Below are positions 1 to 6,866 of a stretch of DNA of 21,200 bases, in pieces. Position 1 is the stretch's first letter. The number at the start of each line of letters is the position of its first letter. The stretch comes from an uncultured Devosia sp. (GTDB lineage: Bacteria; Pseudomonadota; Alphaproteobacteria; Rhizobiales; Devosiaceae), in NCBI GenBank assembly GCA_946480655.1, contig CAMLKN010000009.1:1-21200 (forward strand), given 5' to 3'. Under the pieces are notes generated by a model, which was not told the DNA's origin, made no database searches, and worked only from the letters and a program-made list of their open reading frames with translations. A program made the position numbers and the translations under genes.

Positions 1-1108
1 CGAGCGTTTCGGCAACCTGGCGCGTCGCGGCCGAGATGGCGTCGGCGGCGGTGGCCTCCGGCTCGGTCTGCGCGGCCTTGATGATGGCGCGGTAATTGGC
101 GTCGCTTTCGACCGCCACGGCCACCTTGTTCATGGTGGCGACGGCCTCGACCGGATACTGGCCCGAGGCGCTTTCTGCCGAGAGCATGACGGCGTCGGCG
201 CCCTCGAAGACGGCGATGGACACGTCGGAGACTTCGGCGCGGGTGGGGACCGGCGCGGTGATCATGCTCTCGAGCATCTGGGTCGCGACGACCACCGGCT
301 TGCCATAGCGGCGGCACATGCGGATCATGCGCTTCTGCAGGCCGGGGACCTGTTCGAGCGGAAGCTCGACGCCGAGGTCGCCGCGGGCGACCATGATGGC
401 GTCCGAGAGCTTGACGATCTCTTCGAGCCGCTCGATGGCCTGCGGCTTTTCGATCTTGGCCATGACGCCGGCGCGACCCTGGACGATCTTGCGCACGTCG
501 ATAATGTCTTCGGGGCGCTGCACGAAGCTGAGGGCGATCCAGTCAACCTCGGCCTTGAGGGCTTCGAGCAGGTCCGCGTGGTCCTTCTCGGTCAGGGCGC
601 CGGTGGGCAGGAGCGTATCGGGCAGGGAGACGCCCTTCTTGTCGGAAAGCTTGCCGCCATAGACCACCTCGGTCTCGATGACGCCGCCTCCGACTTTCGT
701 CGCCTTGAGCTGCAGCTTGCCATCGTCCAGAAGGAGACGGTCGCCCACCGAAACGCTCTCGATGATTTCCGGATGCGGCAGGTAGACGCGCTCGGCATTG
801 CCGGTGTCGTTCTGGTCGCTGTCGAGCACGAATTTCTGGCCCGCGACGAGGTTGACCGAACCACCGGTGAACTTCCAGACGCGCAGCTTGGGACCCTGCA
901 GGTCGGCGAGGATGCCGATCGGGTGCTTGAGGCGCGCTTCAACGGCGCGGATGCGCTTGACGGTCTGGTGCAGGAGCTCATGGCTGGCATGGCTCATATT
1001 GATGCGGAAGACGTCGGCGCCGGCCTTGGCCAGTTCCTCGATCATGGTCTCCTCGTGGCTGGCAGGCCCGAGGGTGGCGAGGATCTTCGCGCGTCTGATC
1101 CGTCTCAT
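1..1108 (-). CDS. pyk: Pyruvate kinase, 3' end cut off by window edge
   Basis: Cytosolic glycolytic enzyme that converts phosphoenolpyruvate and ADP to pyruvate and ATP. The frame stays open from the ATG at 1108 to the left edge, so about 369 of the roughly 470-480 residues usual for the family are visible. Seen in the translation: the N-terminal [10 protein letters not shown] and FRINMSH motifs that contribute to the nucleotide and metal site, the central B domain, the active-site signature MAKIEKPQA with the catalytic lysine, and the metal-binding [18 protein letters not shown] segment. The start ATG overlaps the stop of the upstream DUF1036 gene (ATGA at 1105-1108), which suggests translational coupling and a shared transcript. 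The C-terminal domain, which carries allosteric sites in many homologues, lies outside the window, so regulation cannot be judged. Family assignment is secure. Confidence 0.97.
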   Translation of the reverse strand, partial: MRRIRRAKILATLGPASHEETMIEELAKAGADVFRINMSHASHELLHQTVKRIRAVEARLKHPIGILADLQGPKLRVWKFTGGSVNLVAGQKFVLDSDQNDTGNAERVYLPHPEIIESVSVGDRLLLDDGKLQLKATKVGGGVIETEVVYGGKLSDKKGVSLPDTLLPTGALTEKDHADLLEALKAEVDWIALSFVQRPEDIIDVRKIVQGRAGVMAKIEKPQAIERLEEIVKLSDAIMVARGDLGVELPLEQVPGLQKRMIRMCRRYGKPVVVATQMLESMITAPVPTRAEVSDVSIAVFEGADAVMLSAESASGQYPVEAVATMNKVAVAVESDANYRAIIKAAQTEPEATAADAISAATRQVAETL

Positions 1109-1641
1109 TGCGTATCCGTATTGTCTGGCGTTGTGGGGGCGTCGGGGTCAACCAGGAAGGCCGGATCCTCAAGATCTTCGCCCAGATCCGGACCGACGAC
1201 ACTGGGCGTGCCCGCATTTTCAGTGAGCTGCAGCGTCCAGTCGGAGCGGTTCTGAGTATCGATCTCAAAGAACCCGGTGCGCTCATAGCCCCGGGCGAGG
1301 CAATCCTCAACCCCGAATATTGTGAAGGTTTCGTCACGGGTGCACATGAAGACCTGGCCGTCCCAGGCACCCCCGCCGACATCGTCGACGGCATAAAGAT
1401 AGTAGAAGCGGCGCTGCAGGTCGCCCTGGAAGATCACCCGGCAATCGCCCGGAGGGGCCTGCCACCAGCCCTCGCTCATCCAGCCGCGCTCGGCCCTGTA
1501 GCCCAGGGCAATCGAGATCAGGTTGGCCGACTCGTTGCAAACGCGCAGGTCCGCCCGAGCGGGCGTGGTCGCCGCCATGGCCATGAAGCCCGCAAAGCCT
1601 GCGAGCACCAGGGTCGAGCCGAGACGAAGGGAAGTCACCAT
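1105..1641 (-). CDS. DUF1036 family secreted protein
   Basis: Predicted exported protein of about 178 residues, role unknown. Residues 1-30 form a typical signal peptide (basic N-terminus, hydrophobic core, cleavage near ARA-DLRVC). The mature part begins with DLRVCNES and contains GWMSEGWWQ, a YYLYAVD segment and four further cysteines or aromatic-rich stretches, a pattern I recognise from the alphaproteobacterial DUF1036 family. The C-terminus after about residue 150 is acidic, Pro/Asp-rich and probably disordered. An in-frame TTG at 1701 would add 20 residues before the signal peptide. I prefer the ATG at 1641 because it puts the signal peptide at the true N-terminus, although its ribosome binding site is weak. 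The gene is directly upstream of pyruvate kinase with overlapping stop and start codons. This neighbourhood (gapR, DUF1036, pyk) recurs in Rhizobiales, so the linkage is not an accident of this strain. Confidence 0.85.
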   Translation of the reverse strand: MVTSLRLGSTLVLAGFAGFMAMAATTPARADLRVCNESANLISIALGYRAERGWMSEGWWQAPPGDCRVIFQGDLQRRFYYLYAVDDVGGGAWDGQVFMCTRDETFTIFGVEDCLARGYERTGFFEIDTQNRSDWTLQLTENAGTPSVVGPDLGEDLEDPAFLVDPDAPTTPDNTDTQ

Positions 1642-1777
1642 TGCGCTGGAAATCACCGGAAAACGTGCCCTTCTTTGATCGTATGGCGGGGGTGAGGTCA
1701 ATGGCTAAAGCCGCGATTTGACGGAATTGCGGGCATGTTTGTCGCCCTGATCAGAAAAGTGGCGTTCCTGCGACAAT

Positions 1778-1796
1778 CGGGGGTTTTCCACCCCCG
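1778..1796. other. Stem-loop upstream of gapR
   Basis: CGGGGGT at 1778-1784 pairs perfectly with ACCCCCG at 1790-1796 around a five-base loop. It lies in the 295-base divergent region between the DUF1036 gene and gapR. No T-tract follows on either strand that would make a strong terminator, so it may be leader structure or chance in GC-rich DNA. Confidence 0.4.
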
Positions 1797-1886
1797 GATG
1801 GCAGGGTGTGGATTGGGCCAGAAAGGGGTTGAACCGGGATTGGGCTTGGGGTTGATGGGGGCCGGACAATTCCCGTTTCGTTTTCC

Positions 1887-1920
1887 TGCCTCCGGATCTG
1901 GCGCATCGCCCCCGGAGGCA
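1887..1920 (+). promoter_or_regulatory. Strong nested hairpin just before the gapR ribosome binding site
   Basis: TGCCTCCGG (1887-1895) is perfectly complementary to CCGGAGGCA (1912-1920), and inside it GGCG (1900-1903) pairs with CGCC (1907-1910) around a CAT loop. The structure ends about six bases before the Shine-Dalgarno sequence GAGG at 1927-1930 and 16 bases before the ATG. If transcribed it would fold very stably in the 5' leader. Possible roles are mRNA stabilisation, protection from RNases or translational tuning of gapR. It has no T-run and so is not a classical intrinsic terminator. Confidence 0.55.
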
Positions 1921-1936
1921 CAGATTGAGGTTAGCC

Positions 1937-2200
1937 ATGGCCGTTGAGGACAGCGTCGCGCAGGACCAGCTGCGTGCTTTCATCGAGCGCATCGAGCGCA
2001 TGGAAGAAGAAAAGGCGGCCATTGCCGCCGATATCAAGGAAATCTATGCCGAGGCCAAGGGCAATGGCTTCGACACCAAGATCCTGCGCAAGATCGTGAC
2101 CATCCGCAAGCAGGATGCCAATGAGCGGATGGAGCAGGAAGCCCTGCTCGAGCTCTATATGTCGGCTCTGGGCATGGTCGAGGCGCCGCCGGAGCGCTGA
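1937..2200 (+). CDS. gapR: GapR-family nucleoid protein (DUF2312)
   Basis: Small (87 residues) DNA-binding protein. The characterised Caulobacter GapR binds AT-rich and overtwisted DNA ahead of polymerases, stimulates type II topoisomerases and is important for replication and growth. The sequence matches the family: an N-terminal helix with [17 protein letters not shown], then [17 protein letters not shown], then [13 protein letters not shown] with the basic residues expected for DNA contact, and a C-terminal helix containing [11 protein letters not shown]. Length is normal. The ATG at 1937 is chosen because GAGG sits seven bases upstream; an in-frame TTG at 1925 would overlap that site. The gene stands alone on the plus strand and diverges from DUF1036-pyk. 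The leader carries two hairpins, listed separately. Confidence 0.92.
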   Translation: MAVEDSVAQDQLRAFIERIERMEEEKAAIAADIKEIYAEAKGNGFDTKILRKIVTIRKQDANERMEQEALLELYMSALGMVEAPPER

Positions 2201-2218
2201 TCGGTCGGCGCTGTGCGC

Positions 2219-2446
2219 CTAAACCAGAATATCGAGCAGGGCCTTCGTCATGTCGCTGGCCACGCTCGCCACTTTGGCGGAAGCCTTGAAATCGTGCTTG
2301 GCCTGGATGACGTTGACCATCTCGGCCGACACATCCACGTCATGGCCTTCGACGCCAATGCGGGCAATGCGGCTGGCGCTCTGCTCCAGCTGATGGCTGG
2401 CCCGGTACATGCCGGATGCGGCGTTGGATAGACTGGAAATGGTCAT
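2219..2446 (-). CDS. Small orphan flagellar-rod-C-terminus-like protein
   Basis: A 75-residue protein. The N-terminus (MTISSLSNAASGMYRASHQL) resembles the first helix of flagellar rod and hook proteins (FlgB/FlgC/FlgG type), and the C-terminus (VDVSAEMVNVIQAKHDFKA followed by a helix ending MTKALLDILV) resembles the last helix of the same families, such as FlgC. The central body is missing, so the two terminal helices that pack together in rod proteins are joined almost directly. There are no other flagellar genes in the window. The ATG at 2446 has AGGA about six bases upstream. Such orphan mini-rod proteins are annotated in many Rhizobiales, but I know of no assigned function. It could be a degenerate paralogue or a functional coiled-coil. 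The assignment rests on motif resemblance only. Confidence 0.75.
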   Translation of the reverse strand: MTISSLSNAASGMYRASHQLEQSASRIARIGVEGHDVDVSAEMVNVIQAKHDFKASAKVASVASDMTKALLDILV

Positions 2447-2502
2447 GCCTGGTCCTGCTGGCGTCTGGCATACAGCCAAGCGCCTGAAAGATTGACGGGC
2501 CG

Positions 2503-3288
2503 TTAAGCGGCCAGCGCTGCAAGTACAGCAAAGTCCTGACAATCCACCATCCCGTCGCGGATGCGCAGATGGGTGCCCGGCGGCACGGGGCGCCACTGCT
2601 CGCCTGCGTCACCGAAGGGTTCGGATGCCACGGCAATGCCGGTTTCCAGCGCGCACCAGTAGAGCGAGGGCGGGCGGTCGTCGCTGGCCCAGCGGAAGGC
2701 ATGCAACGCTTCTCCATCGGTCAGGATGGCGGTGAAGCGCAGGGGCTGGGTGATGCCATTGGCGTGCTGGATGCGCAGGCAGGTGCGCAGCATGGCGGCC
2801 AGAGCGCCGGCCGGATCCTGGCCGAGCCCGTTGCCGAGGGCAGCGAGAAACATGGCCTCGCTGTCGCTATTGCCGCGTCGCGCGGCATAGAGATCATCGG
2901 GGACGAGCGCTTCGACGGATCGGCGGATGGCTTCGTAGCCGCCGATTTGCCCATTGTGCATGAACAGGTGCCGCCCGGAGGCGAAGGGATGGCAATTGGC
3001 CATGGTGACTTCGCCCGAGGTCGCGGAGCGGACATGGGCCAGAAACAGCCCGGCTTCCACCTGATGGCAGAGCGAAGCGAGATTGGCGTCGGACCAGGCC
3101 GGCAGGATGCCGCGATAAAGGCCTGGCTCGGGCCGCGATCCGTACCAGCCCACGCCACAGCCATCGCCATTGACGACGGTCTTGGCCTCGCGCGCGGCGT
3201 GCGACTGACGGACAAGCGACGCATCCGGCTCGATCAGCAGCTTGTCGAGAAAGATGGGCCGGCCGGAATAGGCAAGGAACCGGCACAT
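2503..3288 (-). CDS. Class II glutamine amidotransferase (EgtC/YafJ-like)
   Basis: Predicted N-terminal-nucleophile amidohydrolase of 261 residues. Met1 is followed by Cys2 (MCRFLAYSG), the catalytic cysteine freed when the initiator Met is removed. Further class II motifs are NGDGCGVGWYG, FLAHVRSATSG, the glutamine-binding region NCHPFA and FMHNGQIGGY, and the GNSDSEAMF segment. There is no attached synthase domain, so the protein is a stand-alone glutaminase-type domain like EgtC (ergothioneine pathway) or YafJ. No egtB or egtD neighbour is present, so I do not assign EgtC. The start lies two bases after the stop of the racemase-like gene (TGATCATG across 3286-3293), so the two are almost certainly co-translated. 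The natural substrate could be glutamine or a gamma-glutamyl compound; the sequence does not decide. Confidence 0.88.
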   Translation of the reverse strand: MCRFLAYSGRPIFLDKLLIEPDASLVRQSHAAREAKTVVNGDGCGVGWYGSRPEPGLYRGILPAWSDANLASLCHQVEAGLFLAHVRSATSGEVTMANCHPFASGRHLFMHNGQIGGYEAIRRSVEALVPDDLYAARRGNSDSEAMFLAALGNGLGQDPAGALAAMLRTCLRIQHANGITQPLRFTAILTDGEALHAFRWASDDRPPSLYWCALETGIAVASEPFGDAGEQWRPVPPGTHLRIRDGMVDCQDFAVLAALAA

Positions 3289-3290
3289 GA

Positions 3291-4001
3291 TCAGGCCGCC
3301 TGGACCAGGTTGCTGTCGAGCGCGAAGCGTATGGCCGCGTCGGCATGGATGGTGGTGGAATCGTAGCCGGGCAGGGGCAGGGCGGATGGATCGAGCAGAA
3401 GGCCGATCTCGGTGCAGCCCAGGATGACACTATCGGCGCCAGCCTCTTTGGCCTGATCGATGATAGCGAGATAGGCGGCCCGCGAGGCCTCACACACCTC
3501 GCCCTGGCAGAGCTCGTTGAAGATCACGTCGTGGACGAGCTGCCTGCCGGCCGCATCCGGCACCATGACATCAAGGCCAAGGGCGCGCATGCGATCGGTG
3601 TAGAAGCCGTGTTCCATTGTGTAGCGCGTGGCCAGCAGGAGCGGGCGCTTGCGGCCATCGGTGCGCAGCGCAGCGGCGGTCTCGGTGATGATGTCGATGA
3701 GCGGCACGCCGATCATGGAGGCCACGGGTTCGGCGACCAGATGCATGGTATTGGTGCAGATGAGGATGCAGTCGGCGCCTGCCTTGGCGAGGCCTGCGCC
3801 CGCTTCGCCGAGCATGGCGCCGGCCAGGTCCCAGCGCCCGGCCTTCTGCAATGCCACGACTTCGGTGAAGTCCAGCGAGCGCAGGGCGATGTCGGCCGAG
3901 GCGAGGCCGCCGCGCAGGCGCCGCACCTGTTGATTGATATGCCGGTAGTAGACGGCGGTGGATTCCCAGCTCATGCCGCCGATGAGGCCGATCGTCTTCA
4001 T
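3291..4001 (-). CDS. Aspartate/glutamate racemase family protein
   Basis: Predicted cytosolic PLP-independent racemase of 236 residues. It begins KTIGLIGGMSWESTAVYY, the usual N-terminus of bacterial aspartate racemase-like proteins. The two catalytic cysteines of the family are both present: Cys82 in ILICTNTMH and Cys196 in VILGCTEIGLLL. Family members interconvert L- and D-aspartate or glutamate, although many homologues act on other acids. The ATG at 4001 is preceded by GGAGGG about 11 bases upstream and AGGA adjacent to the start. It is the first gene of a two-gene operon with the class II amidotransferase and diverges from an Lrp/AsnC regulator, which suggests amino-acid-responsive control. 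Aspartate specificity is a family default, not proved here. Confidence 0.92.
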   Translation of the reverse strand: MKTIGLIGGMSWESTAVYYRHINQQVRRLRGGLASADIALRSLDFTEVVALQKAGRWDLAGAMLGEAGAGLAKAGADCILICTNTMHLVAEPVASMIGVPLIDIITETAAALRTDGRKRPLLLATRYTMEHGFYTDRMRALGLDVMVPDAAGRQLVHDVIFNELCQGEVCEASRAAYLAIIDQAKEAGADSVILGCTEIGLLLDPSALPLPGYDSTTIHADAAIRFALDSNLVQAA

Positions 4002-4113
4002 TCCTGCGTCCCTCCAGGTTGGCACGAGTGTGACGCGCTTCGGCAGCATTTTGGATGCAGAAATGGCTGATCGACAACGTTGATGCGCCTTCCAGTTGCA
4101 CAAGAAACCAAAA

Positions 4114-4134
4114 TGACGCAATCTGAATGCGTCA
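4114..4134. promoter_or_regulatory. Palindromic operator candidate between racemase and Lrp genes
   Basis: A perfect inverted repeat, TGACGCA-N7-TGCGTCA, ends one base before the ATG of the Lrp-type gene. Read on the minus strand it contains TTGACG, a good -35-like element for the divergent racemase operon. A dyad of this size in the gap beside an Lrp/AsnC gene is the expected arrangement for autoregulation and control of the divergent target. That the Lrp protein binds here is inference. Confidence 0.6.
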
Positions 4135-4611
4135 ATGTCGGAGGTGGCGGTGCTGGATGATCGTGATAGGAGGATTCTGAGCCTCCTGCAGGCGGATGCG
4201 GACATGCCGGTGACCCAGATTGCCGAGGACGTGGCGCTGTCGCCATCGGCCTGCTCGCGCCGCATTACCCGACTCAAGGAAGAGGGCTATGTCGCCCGAA
4301 CGCTGGTGGAACTGGACCGCCGCAAGATCGGGTTGCCGACCACGGTCTTCGTCATCGTCCGCACCGGCAGCCATGCGGCCGGCTGGCTGGAGAAGTTCCA
4401 CGCGGCTGTCGCGGCCATCCCCGAGATCGTCGAGGTGCACCGGCTGACCGGCAATTTCGACTACATCCTGAAAATCGTGCTGCCCGATGTCGAGCACTAT
4501 GATGTGGTCTACAAGCAGCTGGTGAGCCGCATCGAGCTGTTCGACATGTCGGCCTATATCTCAATGGAGACGGTGAAGGCGGCCAAGGGTGTGCCGACGA
4601 ACTATGCTTGA
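4135..4611 (+). CDS. Lrp/AsnC family transcriptional regulator
   Basis: DNA-binding regulator of 158 residues. The N-terminal winged helix-turn-helix starts [19 protein letters not shown] and continues with [19 protein letters not shown] as the recognition region, roughly residues 24-45. The C-terminal RAM/AsnC ligand domain includes [19 protein letters not shown] and an ISMETVK stretch near the end. Length is normal for Lrp proteins, which form octamers that sense amino acids. The ATG at 4135 gives the natural N-terminus, but the bases before it form the arm of a palindrome and offer no Shine-Dalgarno sequence, so the message may be leaderless. In-frame GTG codons follow within the first residues as alternatives. 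The divergent racemase-amidotransferase operon is the likely target. Confidence 0.93.
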   Translation: MSEVAVLDDRDRRILSLLQADADMPVTQIAEDVALSPSACSRRITRLKEEGYVARTLVELDRRKIGLPTTVFVIVRTGSHAAGWLEKFHAAVAAIPEIVEVHRLTGNFDYILKIVLPDVEHYDVVYKQLVSRIELFDMSAYISMETVKAAKGVPTNYA

Positions 4612-4640
4612 GCACGGAGAGGTTTGCCTTGCCCGAGACC

Positions 4641-4663
4641 GTCCTCGGGCCTGACCCGAGGAC
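4641..4663. repeat. REP-like palindrome, copy 1
   Basis: GTCCTCGGG (4641-4649) and CCCGAGGAC (4655-4663) form a nine-pair stem with a five-base loop. It lies between the convergent Lrp gene and dxs. With copy 2 it makes a pair of related palindromes in opposite orientation: the minus-strand loop here, TCAGG, matches TCAAG on the plus strand of copy 2. It may serve as a bidirectional terminator, though T-tracts are absent. Confidence 0.7.
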
Positions 4664-4705
4664 CATTCACCGCGAACACCGGAAGCGCGGCGTGTGCGGG
4701 CAGAG

Positions 4706-4728
4706 GCCCTCGGGTCAAGCCCGAGGGC
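4706..4728. repeat. REP-like palindrome, copy 2
   Basis: GCCCTCGGG (4706-4714), loop TCAAG, then CCCGAGGGC (4720-4728): a nine-pair perfect stem. CCTCGGG-TCAAG-CCCGAGG is a palindrome I recognise as a frequent intergenic sequence in alphaproteobacterial genomes. It sits 20 bases beyond the dxs stop codon and 65 bases from copy 1, so the two form a BIME-like inverted pair between convergent genes. Confidence 0.7.
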
Positions 4729-4747
4729 GGCGCAGCGATGGTTGAGG

Positions 4748-6688
4748 TCAGACCTTGGCCAGAGCCGCCTGCATCGCAGCCTGATCATAGCCAAGCGCCG
4801 TTAGCGCCGTGGCGACGATGCCGGCGCGGTCTAGGCCGGCTGCGGCATACATGTCGGCCTGGGTCGAGTGCTCGACAAAGGTGTCGGGGATCATCAGCGG
4901 GCGGAAGCGCAGCTTGCCGTCGAGCAGGCCATTGCTGGCGAGGAAGGTCGCCACATGGCTGCCGAAGCCGCCAAGGCCGCCTTCTTCGGTGGTGACGAGC
5001 ACGTCGTGGGATTGGGCCAGCGCGGCGATCAGCTCCTCGTCGAGCGGCTTCATGAAGCGCGCATCGGCGATGGTTGGATTGAGGCCCAGCGCCGCCAGCT
5101 TGTCGGCGGCGGCCAGCACTTCACCCAGGCGCGTGCCATAGGAGAGGAGGGCAATGGTCGCGCCCTGGCGCAGCACGCGGCCCTTGCCGATGGGGAGGAT
5201 CTCGCCGCGCGCCGGCATATCGACGCCGAGGCCGTCGCCACGCGGATAACGGAAGCTGATCGGACCTTTGTCATAGGCGGCGGCGGTCGCAACCATGTGG
5301 CGCAGCTCGGCTTCGTCGGCGGCGGCCATCTGCACGATGCCGGGAATGGCGCCGAGATAGGCATTGTCGTAATTGCCGGCATGAGTGGGGCCGTCGGCGC
5401 CGACATAGCCGGCCCGGTCAATGGCAAAGCGCACCGGCAGGGACTGGATGGCCACGTCGTGGATCACCTGGTCATAGGCGCGCTGCAGGAAGGTCGAATA
5501 GATGGCGCAGAAAGGCTTCATGCCTTCGCAGGCCATGCCGGCGGCAAAGGTCACGGCGTGCTGCTCGGCAATGCCCACGTCGTAGATGCGGGTGGGGAAG
5601 ATTTCGGCGAACCTGTCGAGGCCGGTGCCCGAGGGCATGGCGGCGGTGACCGCGACGACGCGCGGATCGGCCTCGGCCTCCTGGATCAGCGAGGAGGCAA
5701 AGACCGAGGTATAGGACGGGGCATTGGACGGAGCCTTGGCCTGGGCGCCGGTCACGACGTTGAACTTGGCGACGCCGTGATATTTGTCGGCGGAGTTTTC
5801 CGCCGGGGCATAACCCTTGCCCTTCTTGGTGACGGCGTGGATCAGGATCGGACCTTCGCCGAAGTCGCGCACGTTTTCGAGGATGGGCAGGAGGTCGTCG
5901 AGATTGTGCCCGTCGATGGGGCCGACATAGTAGAAGCCCAGTTCCTCGAACAGCGTGCCGCCGGTGAAGAAGGAGCGGGCAAACTCCTCGGTCCGGCGGG
6001 CCGGTTCGTGCAGGAAAGGCGGCAGCTTGTGGACGATGTTCTTGGCCGCCTCGCGGGTGCCGCGATAGACCGGGCCTGAGACCAGTCGCGCCAGATAAGT
6101 GCGCAGCGCGCCGGTGGGCGGGGCAATGGACATGTCATTGTCGTTGAGGATGACGATGAGCCGCGCGTCCATGGCGCCGGCATTGTTCATCGCCTCGTAG
6201 GCCATGCCCGCCGACATGGCGCCGTCACCGATGACGGCAATCACATTGCGCGGCGTTTCGAGATGGCGGCTGGCTTCGGCCATGCCGAGGCCGGCGGAAA
6301 TCGACGTCGAGGAATGACCGGCGCCAAAGGGGTCGTATTCGCTTTCGGCGCGGCGGGTGAAGCCGGAAAGGCCGTCCTTCTGGCGCAGGGTGCGCATGCG
6401 GTCGCGGCGGCCGGTCAGGATCTTGTGCGGATAGGCCTGGTGGCCGACATCCCAGATGATGCGGTCATGCGGGGTATCGAAGACGGCGTGCAGCGCCACG
6501 GTCAACTCGACCACGCCGAGGCCGGCGCCCAGATGTCCGCCGGTCACCGAGACGGCGTCGATCATTTCGGCGCGCACTTCATCGGCCAGCTGCCGGAGGC
6601 TTTCGCGCGGCAGAGCGCGCAGGTCGGCAGGCGAGTGGACAGTGTCGAGCAGCGGCGTTTCGGGCTTGTCGGCCAAGCGTATCCCCAT
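4748..6688 (-). CDS. dxs: 1-deoxy-D-xylulose-5-phosphate synthase
   Basis: Thiamine-diphosphate enzyme that condenses pyruvate with glyceraldehyde 3-phosphate, the entry step of the MEP isoprenoid pathway and a source of precursor for thiamine and pyridoxal phosphate. About 646 residues, full length. Seen: the substrate region [31 protein letters not shown], the ThDP-magnesium motif [18 protein letters not shown] (from about residue 154) and ILNDNDMSI, then a transketolase-type pyrimidine domain with [13 protein letters not shown] holding the catalytic Glu, and a C-terminal transketolase domain with [10 protein letters not shown]. The start is uncertain: ATG at 6688 is used here, TTG at 6703 is possible, and TTG at 6673 has GGGGA five bases upstream and would give an N-terminus ([12 protein letters not shown]) like many homologues. 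The gene stands alone; pyruvate for it is made by the kinase at the left of the window. Confidence 0.97.
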   Translation of the reverse strand: MGIRLADKPETPLLDTVHSPADLRALPRESLRQLADEVRAEMIDAVSVTGGHLGAGLGVVELTVALHAVFDTPHDRIIWDVGHQAYPHKILTGRRDRMRTLRQKDGLSGFTRRAESEYDPFGAGHSSTSISAGLGMAEASRHLETPRNVIAVIGDGAMSAGMAYEAMNNAGAMDARLIVILNDNDMSIAPPTGALRTYLARLVSGPVYRGTREAAKNIVHKLPPFLHEPARRTEEFARSFFTGGTLFEELGFYYVGPIDGHNLDDLLPILENVRDFGEGPILIHAVTKKGKGYAPAENSADKYHGVAKFNVVTGAQAKAPSNAPSYTSVFASSLIQEAEADPRVVAVTAAMPSGTGLDRFAEIFPTRIYDVGIAEQHAVTFAAGMACEGMKPFCAIYSTFLQRAYDQVIHDVAIQSLPVRFAIDRAGYVGADGPTHAGNYDNAYLGAIPGIVQMAAADEAELRHMVATAAAYDKGPISFRYPRGDGLGVDMPARGEILPIGKGRVLRQGATIALLSYGTRLGEVLAAADKLAALGLNPTIADARFMKPLDEELIAALAQSHDVLVTTEEGGLGGFGSHVATFLASNGLLDGKLRFRPLMIPDTFVEHSTQADMYAAAGLDRAGIVATALTALGYDQAAMQAALAKV

Positions 6689-6866
6689 GGAAGACTTGTT
6701 CAACCCTGTTTAGGCGTCGGGTCGGGGCTTGGCAATGGCGCGCGCCCCGATGCGGCGAAGGGTCTTTTGTCTAGTCGCGCTTCCGAGACGCAAAATCGTA
6801 GCCACTTTGCTGGAAGCGAACCAGCTGTCGCGGACCATTCAGGCTTTTGCGGGGCGGTGTGCGGTG

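Noticed and set aside
1718..1746. Promoter for gapR based on TTGACG at 1718-1723
   Set aside because: At 17-base spacing the -10 position reads GTCGCC, which is too far from consensus.
2503..3288. Naming the class II amidotransferase egtC
   Set aside because: Catalytic motifs fit, but there is no ergothioneine gene nearby and the subfamily cannot be decided from motifs alone.
4868..6079. A 403-codon plus-strand open frame
   Set aside because: It is antisense to dxs and shows no recognisable domain.
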